From assembly GCF_039537505.1 (NCBI RefSeq), contig NZ_BAABAQ010000006.1, forward strand, positions 248,001 to 312,000: a stretch of 64,000 bases of DNA, written 5' to 3'. A program made the translations under genes and the position numbers. The notes beneath the pieces are model-generated. The model saw only the letters and a program-made list of their open reading frames with translations, had not been told where the DNA came from and did no database searches. This stretch comes from Streptosporangium oxazolinicum. GTDB lineage: Bacteria > Actinomycetota > Actinomycetes > Streptosporangiales > Streptosporangiaceae. Positions 51,469 through 59,874 of this stretch are shown here, one piece after another; the stretch's first letter is position 1; every line of letters begins with the position of its first letter.

Positions 51469-52437
51469 CTAGTTCGCGTCGCGCAGGGAACGGCCGGTGT
51501 GGCGCAGGAAAACGTCGTCGAGCGTGGCCCGGTCCAGGGAGATCGACCGGATCGGCAGCCCCCCGGTCTCCAGGACGCGAAGCAGGGCGGGCAGGTTGTG
51601 CTCCCCGTCGTCGAGGTAGGCGCGCAGGACGTCTTCCTCCCTTTCCTCCTCGCGGACCTCCCTGACGTACGGCTCGGCGTCGAGGAGCGCCCGCGCCTCG
51701 GAGGCCCGGTCGAGGCGGAGTGTGACGACGTCGCCCGCGACCTCCTTCTTGAGCTCGGCGGGGGTGCCCTCCGCGACGACGCGGCCGTGGTCGATGATGA
51801 CCAGCCGGTCGCAGAGCGCGTCGGCCTCCTCCAGGTAGTGGGTGGTCAGCAGCACGCTGGTGCCCCGATCGCGCAGGGATCGCACCTCATCCCACAGGTT
51901 GGCGCGGTTCTGCGGGTCGAGACCGGTGGTGGGCTCGTCGAGGAAGAACAGCGGCGGGTGGTTGACCAGGCCGACGGCGAGGGCGAACCTGCGTTTCTGG
52001 CCGCCGGAGAGCGTCCGTACGGGACGGTCGGCCAGCTCGGCCAGGTCGAAGGCGGCCAGGAGTTCGTCGCTTCGCGCCTTCGCCCGCGCGCGGGACATGC
52101 CGCCGATCCTGGCGGCGAGGACCAGGCCCTCGCGGCCGGGGGAGTTCTCGTCCACCCCGCCCCCCTGGCCGACGTAGCCGATCTTCTCTCGTACCCTGGC
52201 CGCCTCGGTGACCACGTCGTGGCCCGCCACCCGTGCGGTGCCGGAGGTGGGGGTCACGAGGGTGGCGAGCATCCGGATCGTGGTGGTCTTTCCCGCGCCG
52301 TTGGGGCCGAGGAAGGCGAAGATCTCGCCCTCGGCGACGGACAGGTCGACGCCTTTGACGGCCTCGACCTCCCGGGGGCCGTCTTTGCCGCGCCTGGTGG
52401 TGAAGGTCTTGCGCAGGTCGTGCGCTTCGATGATCAT
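51469..52437 (-). CDS. ABC ATPase, DrrA (daunorubicin resistance) type
   Basis: 322 aa. Walker A GPNGAGKTTT, Q-loop YVGQGGGVDE, signature LSGGQKRRFALAVGL, Walker B LFFLDEPTTGLD, H-loop TTHYLEEADALCDR. The C-terminal ~90 residues form the DrrA accessory domain ending ATLDDVFLRHTGRSLRD. It lies between padR and the permease gene on the same strand. The cognate drug is unknown. Confidence 0.93.
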   Translation of the reverse strand: MIIEAHDLRKTFTTRRGKDGPREVEAVKGVDLSVAEGEIFAFLGPNGAGKTTTIRMLATLVTPTSGTARVAGHDVVTEAARVREKIGYVGQGGGVDENSPGREGLVLAARIGGMSRARAKARSDELLAAFDLAELADRPVRTLSGGQKRRFALAVGLVNHPPLFFLDEPTTGLDPQNRANLWDEVRSLRDRGTSVLLTTHYLEEADALCDRLVIIDHGRVVAEGTPAELKKEVAGDVVTLRLDRASEARALLDAEPYVREVREEEREEDVLRAYLDDGEHNLPALLRVLETGGLPIRSISLDRATLDDVFLRHTGRSLRDAN

Positions 52438-52549
52438 GACTCTCCGTCGTGGGGGGAGGGGAAGAGTTTCGGGGAACCGCGGTGGAGGCTCAACCGGATT
52501 TCCGGGCCGGCGATCGTCCTCGGCCCCGGGGGCCGGGCGGGGCGGGGTC

Positions 52550-53080
52550 TCAGGGCAGTTTCCCGGCCCTGACGTCGGCGACGGACGCCTCGATCCAGTC
52601 GAGCTGCGCCTGGAACTGGCGGATGTTGAGCCGGAGGCACTCGTCGATGTGCCGGGGGGCTCCGTAGCCCTGCTTGCCGCCCAGCGCCCGCCCCATCATC
52701 GAGATGGACGCCCGCAGCTGCTCGGCCCTCGCCTCCATGGCGTTGACCAGGTCGGCAGGCGGCAGGCGGTCCATGAAGGTCAGGGCGACCTGGAAGGGGT
52801 CGACGATCGGCCTCACGAACCACCAGCTGTTCATCAGCTGCTGCTGGAAGTCGGCCCGTCCGGCCTCGGTGATGCCGTAGACCGTCTTCCCGCCCCTGCC
52901 CTGCTCGATGATCTCCAGCAGTCCCTCCTCGGCCATCTTGGCCAGGCCGTGGTAGATGGAGCCGTAGGCCACGTTGGCCCAGCTGTCGGCGCCCCACAGC
53001 TCAAGGCGGCGCCGTACCTCGTAGCCGTGCAGCGGGCCGTCGAGCAGCACGCCGAGCAGCAGGGTCCGGGTGGAAGACAT
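52550..53080 (-). CDS. PadR-family transcriptional regulator
   Basis: 176 aa. The winged helix (LLGVLLDGPLHGYEVRRRLE, YGSIYHGLAKMAEEGLLEII) is typical of PadR, followed by the C-terminal dimerisation coiled coil (PADLVNAMEARAEQLRASI). ATG 53080 is chosen. It is the first gene of the unit padR-ATPase-permease and probably represses it together with itself through the palindrome at 53085-53102. Confidence 0.92.
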   Translation of the reverse strand: MSSTRTLLLGVLLDGPLHGYEVRRRLELWGADSWANVAYGSIYHGLAKMAEEGLLEIIEQGRGGKTVYGITEAGRADFQQQLMNSWWFVRPIVDPFQVALTFMDRLPPADLVNAMEARAEQLRASISMMGRALGGKQGYGAPRHIDECLRLNIRQFQAQLDWIEASVADVRAGKLP

Positions 53081-53084
53081 ATGC

Positions 53085-53102
53085 AAATTTGTATTCAAAT
53101 TT
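53085..53102. promoter_or_regulatory. Candidate PadR operator
   Basis: Perfect 7-4-7 palindrome AAATTTG-TATT-CAAATTT immediately upstream of padR and 17 nt before the divergent gene at 53119. The very AT-rich patch contrasts with its surroundings. It also overlaps the region upstream of a TACAGT -10 box (53106-53111) for the divergent gene. Confidence 0.65.
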
Positions 53103-53118
53103 GAGTACAGTGTCAAAC

Positions 53119-53454
53119 GTGCGAGAGATCAGGCGTGACGACGACGGTGCCCTCATGGGCTTCGTCCGCCCGGCGGGCGGAGGCTGGGAGCCCCTGACCG
53201 TGTTCGGTTACCCGCCGGGGGAGCCCTCCCCGGAGGAGGAGGCGCTGGAGGCGGTCCACCGGTCCGGGCTGGAGGTGCTGACGCGGCCCTGGTGGTTCCT
53301 GGAGGACGGGAGGTGGTACCGGTGCGTGATCGTGGAGGCGGCGGCCGACGCGGTCAGGATCCGGCCGGACGACGCCGGCTACCCGCGCGAGGACGTCCTC
53401 GCGATGACGCTGGAGCACCCCGGGCCGGAGACGTTCCGTCCCGGGTCAAGGTGA
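53119..53454 (+). CDS. Small protein of unknown function
   Basis: 111 aa, soluble, acidic, rich in Trp and Pro (RPWWFLEDGRWYRCVIVEAA). GTG 53119 lies 7 nt after a TACAGT -10-like box, a likely leaderless start; TTG 53089 is in frame but falls inside the PadR palindrome. It is divergent from padR and may share its control. I recognise no family. Confidence 0.6.
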   Translation: MREIRRDDDGALMGFVRPAGGGWEPLTVFGYPPGEPSPEEEALEAVHRSGLEVLTRPWWFLEDGRWYRCVIVEAAADAVRIRPDDAGYPREDVLAMTLEHPGPETFRPGSR

Positions 53455-53482
53455 TCGTCATGCCCGAGTTAGGGTGATCATT

Positions 53483-54169
53483 ATGTCCGAACGCCCCACC
53501 GCGCTGGTCACCGGCGCCTCCCGAGGGGTCGGCGCCGCGATCGCCCGCGCCCTGGCTCCCACGCACGACCTGGTGCTCGGCGGTCGCGACCCCGAGGCGC
53601 TGGCCGAGGTGGTCTCCGGCCTGCCCGGCGCGCGGCCCTGGCCGGTGGAGCTCACCGCCGTCACCGAGGCCGACGTCGCCGGTGTCGACCGGCTCGACGT
53701 GCTGGTGCACAGCGCGGGCGTGGTGACCCTGGGACGTGTCGAGGAGACCCCGGCCGAGGTGTGGCGGCGCACGATGGAGGTGAACGTGATCGCGGTGGCC
53801 GAGCTGACCCGGCTGCTGCTGCCCGCGCTCCGCGCGGCGCGGGGCCACGTGGTGCTGATCAACTCCGGCGCGGGGCAGCGGGCCAACCCGAACTGGGTCT
53901 CCTACGCGGCCAGCAAGCACGCGCTGCGCGCCTTCGCCGACGGGCTCCGCCTGGAGGAGCCCGAGCTCCGGGTCACCACGATCTACCCGGGGCGGATCGC
54001 CACCGACATGCAGCGCGAGCTGCGGGCCGTCGAGGGCGGCCCCTACCAGCCGGAGAACTACCTTGACCCGGACTCGGTGGCCAGGGTGGCGCTGACAGCC
54101 CTGACCGCGTCCCCTGACGCCCACATCACCGAGATCACCGTCCGTCCCGCCGCCGGCCCCCTGAACTGA
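53483..54169 (+). CDS. Short-chain dehydrogenase
   Basis: 228 aa SDR: TGASRGVGAAIARAL at the N-terminus, HSAGVV (the NAG equivalent), catalytic Ser in INSGAG and YAASKHALRAF with Tyr and Lys, then YPGRIATDM. The GGRD end of strand 2 suggests NADP preference. It is 28 nt downstream of the small unknown gene. No pathway context is evident. Confidence 0.87.
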   Translation: MSERPTALVTGASRGVGAAIARALAPTHDLVLGGRDPEALAEVVSGLPGARPWPVELTAVTEADVAGVDRLDVLVHSAGVVTLGRVEETPAEVWRRTMEVNVIAVAELTRLLLPALRAARGHVVLINSGAGQRANPNWVSYAASKHALRAFADGLRLEEPELRVTTIYPGRIATDMQRELRAVEGGPYQPENYLDPDSVARVALTALTASPDAHITEITVRPAAGPLN

Positions 54170-54229
54170 GAGCGGCGCGGCGGGCTGAGGCGAGGAAGCG
54201 ACGGGCCGAGGGGGTGCCGGGCTCGCCAA

Positions 54230-54245
54230 TGAATGGGCTCATTCA
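54230..54245 (+). promoter_or_regulatory. Candidate hut operator 2
   Basis: Perfect 6-4-6 palindrome TGAATG-GGCT-CATTCA, 12 nt before GTG 54258, next to a CATAAT -10-like box (54245-54250). It shares spacing and half-sites with the hutU site at 47688-47703. Confidence 0.65.
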
Positions 54246-54257
54246 CATAATGGGAGG

Positions 54258-55535
54258 GTGTTCGACGAGATGTGGGGTGCCATAGAGCACCTCGGACGTG
54301 ACGGCCGGACCCGGGGCTACCTGCGAGACGCGTGGTCGCCCGCGGATCTGGAACTCCGGCGGTGGTTCGGGCAGGAGGCCGACCGGCGCGGCCTCGACCT
54401 GAGGGAGGACCGCAACGGCAACCTGTGGGCCTGGTGGGGCGACCCCTCGGCCCGGCCGGGCGTGGTCACCGGCAGCCACCTCGACTCGGTGCGGCAGGGC
54501 GGCGCCTTCGACGGCCCCCTCGGCGTCGTGTCGGCCTTCGCCGCCCTCGACCTGCTGCGGGCCGGGGACTTCCAGCCCGTACGCCCCCTCGGAATCGCCT
54601 GCTTCACCGACGAGGAGGGCGCCAGGTTCGGCGTCCCGTGCGTCGGCTCCCGCCTGCTGACCGGGATCCTCGACCCGGACAGGGCCCGCGCGCTCAAGGA
54701 CGACGAGGGCGACTCGCTGGCCGAGGTGTTGCGCGGGGCGGGCCGCGACCCCGGTGGCCTGGGCCGGGACGAGGAGACCCTGCGGCACATCGGCGTCTTC
54801 GTCGAACTCCACGTCGAGCAGGGACGGGACCTGGTCCACCGGGACGCCCGGGTCGGTGTCGCCTCGGCCATCTGGCCGCACGGCCGCTGGCGGTTCGACT
54901 TCCACGGCCAGGCCAACCACGCGGGCACCACCCGCCTGGCCGACCGTGACGACCCGATGCTGCCCTTCGCCCGTACCGTCCTGCACGCCCGCCAGGCCGC
55001 CGAGCGCGGCGGCGTGGTCGCCACCTTCGGCAAGACGCGCGTGTCTCCCAACAACGCCAACGCCGTCCCCGGCCTGGTCAGCGCCTGGCTGGACGCCAGG
55101 GGCGGCGACGAGGACGCGGTCAGGGCGCTGGTCGCCGAGCTGACCGAGTTCTCCGGCGCCGAGGTCACCGTCGAGTCGTGGACCCCGGTCGTCGACTTCG
55201 ACGCGGTCCTGCGGGAGCGGGTCGCCGCGGCCGCCGGGAACGCGGTCGCCGCCGAGAGCGTCGCCGGGAGCATGGCCGGGGGTGGGGGCGCGGCCGGGGG
55301 TGGGGGCGCGGCCGGGGGCGGAAGCGCGGCCGGGGGTGGGAGCGCGCCCGTCCTGCCGACCGGCGCCGGACACGACGCGGGCATCCTCGCCTCCGCGGGC
55401 GTGCCCAGCGCGATGGTGTTCGTCCGCAATCCGACGGGCATCTCTCACTCTCCGGAGGAACACGCGGACCGGGCCGACTGCCACGCCGGGGTCGTCGCCC
55501 TCGCCGCCGTTGTGGAGGACCTGTGCGGGAGCTGA
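54258..55535 (+). CDS. AllC-like M20 amidohydrolase in the hut operon (candidate N-formylglutamate hydrolase)
   Basis: 425 aa of the allantoate amidohydrolase / N-carbamoyl-amino-acid hydrolase family: metal ligands in GSHLDSVRQGGAFDGPLG, TDEEGARFG and ELHVEQGRDL, then HAGTTRLADRDDP and PTGAGHDAG. A 72-bp insert of four 18-bp repeats (55275-55346) adds an Ala/Gly loop just before the conserved GAGHDAG. The gene overlaps hutF by 13 nt. HutF yields N-formylglutamate, and no HutG is present, so this protein may do that hydrolysis; the step is inference. GTG 54258 fits a leaderless start. Confidence 0.82.
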   Translation: MFDEMWGAIEHLGRDGRTRGYLRDAWSPADLELRRWFGQEADRRGLDLREDRNGNLWAWWGDPSARPGVVTGSHLDSVRQGGAFDGPLGVVSAFAALDLLRAGDFQPVRPLGIACFTDEEGARFGVPCVGSRLLTGILDPDRARALKDDEGDSLAEVLRGAGRDPGGLGRDEETLRHIGVFVELHVEQGRDLVHRDARVGVASAIWPHGRWRFDFHGQANHAGTTRLADRDDPMLPFARTVLHARQAAERGGVVATFGKTRVSPNNANAVPGLVSAWLDARGGDEDAVRALVAELTEFSGAEVTVESWTPVVDFDAVLRERVAAAAGNAVAAESVAGSMAGGGGAAGGGGAAGGGSAAGGGSAPVLPTGAGHDAGILASAGVPSAMVFVRNPTGISHSPEEHADRADCHAGVVALAAVVEDLCGS

Positions 55536-56884
55536 GCTACTGGTGCGAACTGGCCTGGCTGCCACCGGGCGAGGTCGTCGCGGGGGTACTCGTCAGGGTC
55601 AGGGACACCCTGATCGCCGAGATCGTCACCGGCGTGGCGGCCCCGCCCGGCGGAGCCGTCCGGCTGGCCGGCCTCACCCTCCCCGGGCTGGCCAACGCGC
55701 ACTCCCACGCCTTCCACCGCGCCCTGCGCGGGGTGACGCAACGGGAGAAGGGCAGCTTCTGGACCTGGCGCGAGCAGATGTACGGTGTGGCGGGCACCCT
55801 CGACCCCGACTCCTACCTCAGGCTCGCCAGGGCCACGTTCGCCGAGATGTCACTGGCCGGGATCACCTGCGTGGGGGAGTTCCACTACCTGCACCACGGG
55901 CCGGACGGCAGGCCGTACGACGACCCGAACGCCATGGGACACGCGCTCGTCCAGGCCGCGCGGGAGGCGGGGCTGCGCATCGCGCTGCTGGACGCCTGCT
56001 ACCTGACCGGCGGCGTCGGCACCCCGCTGAGCGGCGTGCAGCGGCGGTTCGGCGACCGGGACGCCGACGGGTGGGCCGCGCGGGCCGAGACGCTCATGGC
56101 CCGCTACCGGGACGAACGGGACGTGGAGATCGGCGTGGCCGTGCACTCGGTCCGCGCGGTCAAGGCCGAGCAGATCCCGGTGGTCGCCGAGTTCTCCCGG
56201 CACCACGCGGTCCCGCTGCACGCCCACGTCTCCGAGCAGCGCGCGGAGAACGCCGCCTGCGTGGAGACCTACACCGCGACCCCGGTCCAGCTGCTGGACG
56301 CGCACGGCGCGCTCGGCCCCCGCTCGACCGCCGTACACGCCACACACCTGTCGGATGTGGACGTCGCGCTGCTCGGCGCCTCCGGCACGCGCGTGTGCAT
56401 GTGCCCGACGACCGAGCGCGACCTCGCCGACGGCATCGGACCGGCGAGGAGACTGTTCGAGGCGGGCACGCCCATCACGCTCGGCTCGGACAGCCACGCG
56501 GTCATCGACCTGTTCGAGGAGGCCCGCGCGGTCGAGCTGGACGAGCGGCTGGCCACCGAGCGGCGCGGCCACTGGTCGGCCGCCGAACTCCTGAACGCCG
56601 CCACGGCCGCGGGGCACGACTCGCTCGGCTTCGCCGACGCGGGCATGCTCGTCCCCGGCGCGTGGGCGGACCTGGTGTCGGTGCGTCTCGACTCGGTCCG
56701 TACGGCCGGGGCCTCCCCGGCGCACCTGGCCGAGACCGTGCTCTTCGCCGCCACGGCCGCCGACGTGCACTCCGTGGTGTCGGGCGGGCGCCGCGTGGTC
56801 GCCGACGGAGAACACGCCCTCGGTGACGTGGGCGCCATGCTCGCCGAGGCGGTCGCCGAGGCGCGAGAGGAGAGGTCGGTATGA
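55523..56884 (+). CDS. hutF: Formimidoylglutamate deiminase
   Basis: Converts N-formimino-L-glutamate to N-formyl-L-glutamate and ammonia. 453 aa of the amidohydrolase superfamily: LPGLANAHSHAFHRALRG carries the HxH metal motif, later ligands are in HAHVSEQ, HATHLSD and LGSDSHAVIDLFEEAR. The HRALRGVTQ segment is typical of HutF. GTG 55523 follows GGAGGA and overlaps the upstream gene by 13 nt. hutI begins within its stop codon (ATGA). Confidence 0.93.
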   Translation: MRELSYWCELAWLPPGEVVAGVLVRVRDTLIAEIVTGVAAPPGGAVRLAGLTLPGLANAHSHAFHRALRGVTQREKGSFWTWREQMYGVAGTLDPDSYLRLARATFAEMSLAGITCVGEFHYLHHGPDGRPYDDPNAMGHALVQAAREAGLRIALLDACYLTGGVGTPLSGVQRRFGDRDADGWAARAETLMARYRDERDVEIGVAVHSVRAVKAEQIPVVAEFSRHHAVPLHAHVSEQRAENAACVETYTATPVQLLDAHGALGPRSTAVHATHLSDVDVALLGASGTRVCMCPTTERDLADGIGPARRLFEAGTPITLGSDSHAVIDLFEEARAVELDERLATERRGHWSAAELLNAATAAGHDSLGFADAGMLVPGAWADLVSVRLDSVRTAGASPAHLAETVLFAATAADVHSVVSGGRRVVADGEHALGDVGAMLAEAVAEAREERSV

Positions 56885-58071
56885 CGAGCGAGGTCGGTAT
56901 GACGAGCGAGGACCGGTCCGCGACGAGCACCCTTTTCGACCGCATCGGCCTGCTCTACACGGGTGACCCGGCCCGGGAGGAGATCGAGGACGCGGCCCTG
57001 GTGGTCGAGGGCGGCGAGGTGGTGTGGGCGGGACCCGCAGGCGCGGTTCCGCACGCCGACGAACGGGTGGACGTGGCCGGGCGCTGCGTCATCCCCGGCT
57101 TCGTCGACAGCCACGCCCACCTCGTCTTCGCGGGCGACCGCACGGCCGAGTTCGCCGCCCGGATGGCGGGCCGCCCGTACACGGCCGGAGGCATCCGCAC
57201 GACGGTGTCGGCCACCCGCGCCGCCTCCGACGCCGAGCTCGTGACGCGCACCGCCGGCCTGGTCGCCGAGATGCTCGCCCAGGGGACGACCACGGTCGAG
57301 ATCAAGAGCGGCTACGGCCTCACGGTCGAGGACGAGCGCCGCTCACTGGAGATCGCGCGGGGGTTCACCGAGGAGACCACCTACCTGGGCGCGCACGTCG
57401 TACCCCCCGACGCCTCCTCGGCCGACGCGTACGTCAGCACCGTCACCGGGGAGATGCTGGAGGCCTGCGCGCCGCACGCCCGGTGGGTCGACGTGTTCTG
57501 CGAGCGCGGGGCCTTCGACGCCGACCAGAGCAGGGAGATCCTCCTCGCCGGGGTGAAGGCGGGGCTGCTGCCGAGGATCCACGCCAACCAGCTGGGCCCG
57601 GGGCCCGGGGCGCGGATCGCCGCCGAGGTGGGCGCGGCCTCCGCCGACCACTGCACCCACCTGACCGACGACGACGTCTCGGCGCTGTCGTCGGCGGGGG
57701 TGGTGGCCACCCTGCTGCCCGGCGCGGAGTTCTCCACCCGCTCGCCCTACCCGGACGCCCGCCGCCTGCTGGACGCCGGGGTGACGGTCGCGCTGGCCAC
57801 CGACTGCAACCCGGGCTCCTCCTTCACCTCCTCCATGCCGTTCTGTGTGGCGCTGGCGGTCCGCGAGATGCGGATGACGCCGCTGGAGGCGATCAGGGCC
57901 GCCACGTACGGCGGCGCCAGGGCGCTGCGCCGAGGGGACATCGGCACGCTGAGGGTGGGGAGCAGAGGGGATCTGGTGATTCTCGACACACCCACGTACG
58001 TCCATCTCGCCTACCGGCCGGGGGTGCCGCTGGTGACACAGGTGTGGAAGGAAGGGCGCCGCCTGGTTTGA
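56881..58071 (+). CDS. hutI: Imidazolonepropionase
   Basis: Hydrolyses 4-imidazolone-5-propionate to formiminoglutamate. 396 aa with FVDSHAHLVFAGDR (metal HxH), EIKSGYGL, RIHANQLGPG, DHCTHL and ATDCNPGSSFTSSM, all as in HutI. ATG 56881 overlaps the hutF stop. An 18-bp direct duplication (56872-56907) copies the start region, so ATG 56899 offers a second start with an identical upstream sequence. Confidence 0.96.
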   Translation: MTSEVGMTSEDRSATSTLFDRIGLLYTGDPAREEIEDAALVVEGGEVVWAGPAGAVPHADERVDVAGRCVIPGFVDSHAHLVFAGDRTAEFAARMAGRPYTAGGIRTTVSATRAASDAELVTRTAGLVAEMLAQGTTTVEIKSGYGLTVEDERRSLEIARGFTEETTYLGAHVVPPDASSADAYVSTVTGEMLEACAPHARWVDVFCERGAFDADQSREILLAGVKAGLLPRIHANQLGPGPGARIAAEVGAASADHCTHLTDDDVSALSSAGVVATLLPGAEFSTRSPYPDARRLLDAGVTVALATDCNPGSSFTSSMPFCVALAVREMRMTPLEAIRAATYGGARALRRGDIGTLRVGSRGDLVILDTPTYVHLAYRPGVPLVTQVWKEGRRLV

Positions 58072-58282
58072 TGCCCTTTGCAGGGGTTAGTTGGAGCCGT
58101 TGGCGTTACGCCGGGAAACATCCTCCTTGAGGAGGAAATCCAAAACCATTCTCCAGGCGTACTTCTTGAGGGAATCTTTGCCCTGATCCATCCGTTGGAA
58201 AGACAAGCGATGTGTCCGCGCGCACGGGGCGTTGAGCGAGCGGGTGGACACGTCATAAGCAGGCGGAGCGAGGTGCCATCGG

Positions 58283-59230
58283 ATGGCAAGGCCGACGGGG
58301 AATCGGACGCAGGATCAGCACGTCTCTGATCGAGACCTGCTAGGGACCTACCTGGCAGAGATCGGACGGGTGCCCCTGCTCACCGCGGAGGAAGAGGTCG
58401 AGCTCGCCAAGCGGATCGAGGCGGGTCTTTTCGCGGAGCAGTTGCTGGACGGTGGGTTGGGCGGGTTGACGGAGCCGCGGATCGCGGACGCGGCCGATGA
58501 GGAGCTTGAACGACTGGCCGTTTCCGGACGGAGGGCCAAAGACGAATTCATCCAGGCCAATCTACGTCTTGTGGTGGCCGTCGCGCGCAAATATTCCGGG
58601 CGGGGAATGCCACTGATCGATCTCGTCCAGGAGGGAAACCTGGGGCTGGTCCGCGCGGTCGAGAAGTTCGACTACCGACGCGGTTACAAGTTCTCGACAT
58701 ACGCCACGTGGTGGATCAGGCAGTCGGTGGGGCGCGCCATCCACGAGCAGGCCCGGCCGGTGCGCCTGCCCACCCACGCGGGCGAGCAGATGACCAGGCT
58801 GATGCGGGTCCGCCGCGACATGCTGGCCGAGTTCGACCAGGAGCCGACCGACGCCGATCTGGCGGCGGTCCTCGAACTCCCCATCGAGCGGGTCCGTGAG
58901 CTCCGCCGATGGGCCTCCGACCCCGTCTCGCTGCAACTGGGCGTGGGCGACGAGGACGAGACCGAGCTCGGCGACATGATCGCCGACGACACCTGGGCCG
59001 ATCCCGAGCAGCAGGCGATGGACATCCTGGAGCGCGAGCGCCTGGAGGAGTGGCTGACCGGGCTGGAAGGGCAGACCCGCGAGATGCTCCGCTGGCGCTA
59101 CGGCCTGATGGACGGCCGCGAGCACACGCTGACCGAGGTCGGCGAGCGCTACGGCATCGGCCGCGACCGCGCCCGCCGGATCGAGCGCGACGCGCTGGCC
59201 CGGCTGCGGAAAATGGCCACGGCCGCCTGA
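58283..59230 (+). CDS. Group 2 sigma-70 factor (SigB/HrdD-like)
   Basis: 315 aa. Region 1.2 starts DLLGTYLAEIGRVPLLTAEEEVELAKRIE in part; region 2 has ANLRLVVAVARKYSGRGMPLIDLVQEGNLGL and FSTYATWWIRQ; region 3 and region 4.2 (LTEVGERYGIGRDRARRIERDALARLR) are complete. There is no acidic region 1.1 extension, so it is a group 2, non-essential sigma factor rather than the housekeeping HrdB. ATG 58283 is used. It is followed directly by a strong terminator. Confidence 0.93.
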   Translation: MARPTGNRTQDQHVSDRDLLGTYLAEIGRVPLLTAEEEVELAKRIEAGLFAEQLLDGGLGGLTEPRIADAADEELERLAVSGRRAKDEFIQANLRLVVAVARKYSGRGMPLIDLVQEGNLGLVRAVEKFDYRRGYKFSTYATWWIRQSVGRAIHEQARPVRLPTHAGEQMTRLMRVRRDMLAEFDQEPTDADLAAVLELPIERVRELRRWASDPVSLQLGVGDEDETELGDMIADDTWADPEQQAMDILERERLEEWLTGLEGQTREMLRWRYGLMDGREHTLTEVGERYGIGRDRARRIERDALARLRKMATAA

Positions 59231-59237
59231 CCCCCGC

Positions 59238-59272
59238 GATCCGGCACGGTCTCGTTTGGACCGTGCCGGATC
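59238..59272 (+). terminator. Terminator of the sigma-factor gene
   Basis: Perfect 14-bp stem GATCCGGCACGGTC (59238-59251) / GACCGTGCCGGATC (59259-59272) with a 7-nt loop, followed by GCTTTTCG. Confidence 0.88.
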
Positions 59273-59561
59273 GCTTTTCGTACCGGCTGGTCCGGCGTGG
59301 TGTGCTTTCGGATGGATCTTGTCATCGCGGCGTGTTCACGCGGTGGCGGGTTTCATCGCGGCGTGTTCACGCGGTGGCGGGTTTCATCACGGGGGTGGGT
59401 GTCGTGGCCGTTCACGCTGGGGGCCTGTCGCCGTGGTGACGCTTCGCGGGGCCACGGTAACGCGAGGGCGGACCGTTCCCAGACCACATTGGCCGACGGC
59501 TCCAAGCCGCTGTTCACCCCCGTCGAGTCCCGGGCTTCGTCGGCGGCGTCAAAGCCGGTGA
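59273..59561. other. Intergenic with a 31-bp tandem duplication
   Basis: About 290 nt between convergent genes. Apart from the terminator on its left and the tandem repeat at 59322-59383, nothing is recognised. Short plus-strand frames across the repeat are not credible genes. Confidence 0.5.
59322..59383. repeat. Two tandem copies of a 31-bp unit
   Basis: The unit TCATCGCGGCGTGTTCACGC...GGGTT is exactly repeated at 59322-59352 and 59353-59383; a third copy begins but breaks after TCATC. Confidence 0.85.
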
Positions 59562-59864
59562 TTAGGAAAGGCCGTAGCGGGCTCTGATGACCTTGGCTTC
59601 TTCTTCGGTGACCTTTTGAGGGGTGCGGGCCAGGGCCTGGCGGAGATCAGAGGTGATCTTGTCGCCCGAGGCGCGGAGGCGGGTGCGGTGGTGGGTGAGC
59701 TGCTCGTCGAAGCGCTTGGCCGCCGGGCCGTTCCAGACCTTGCCGGAGTGGAAGGCCTGGAACGGGGTCTCGATGTTCTTCTCGACCTCGTCCAGCAGCG
59801 GTTCGACCGTCCGGAGCGCCTCTCCCAGCGCTTGGTAGAGCGGATTGGGCACCATCTCGGCCAT
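59562..59864 (-). CDS. 100-aa helical protein (WXG100-like size), last gene of a secretion-type operon
   Basis: 100 aa, no Cys, helical throughout with a helix-turn-helix arrangement: helix ALGEALRTVEPLLDEVEKNI, turn around FHSGKVWNGPAAKRF, helix THHRTRLRASGDKITSDLRQ. The WNGPAA in the turn recalls the WxG bend of WXG100 proteins, but the motif is WNG. It follows a lipoprotein gene after 10 nt. ATG 59864 is chosen; the frame upstream is a Pro/Arg shadow. A type VII-related role is inferred. Confidence 0.65.
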   Translation of the reverse strand: MAEMVPNPLYQALGEALRTVEPLLDEVEKNIETPFQAFHSGKVWNGPAAKRFDEQLTHHRTRLRASGDKITSDLRQALARTPQKVTEEEAKVIRARYGLS

Positions 59865-59874
59865 GGTCGTCTGG

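Noticed and set aside
58072..58329. 83-codon frame between hutI and the sigma gene
   Set aside because: No ribosome site and it overlaps the conserved sigma start; it is probably leader DNA with a CCTCC/GGAGG hairpin near 58120.
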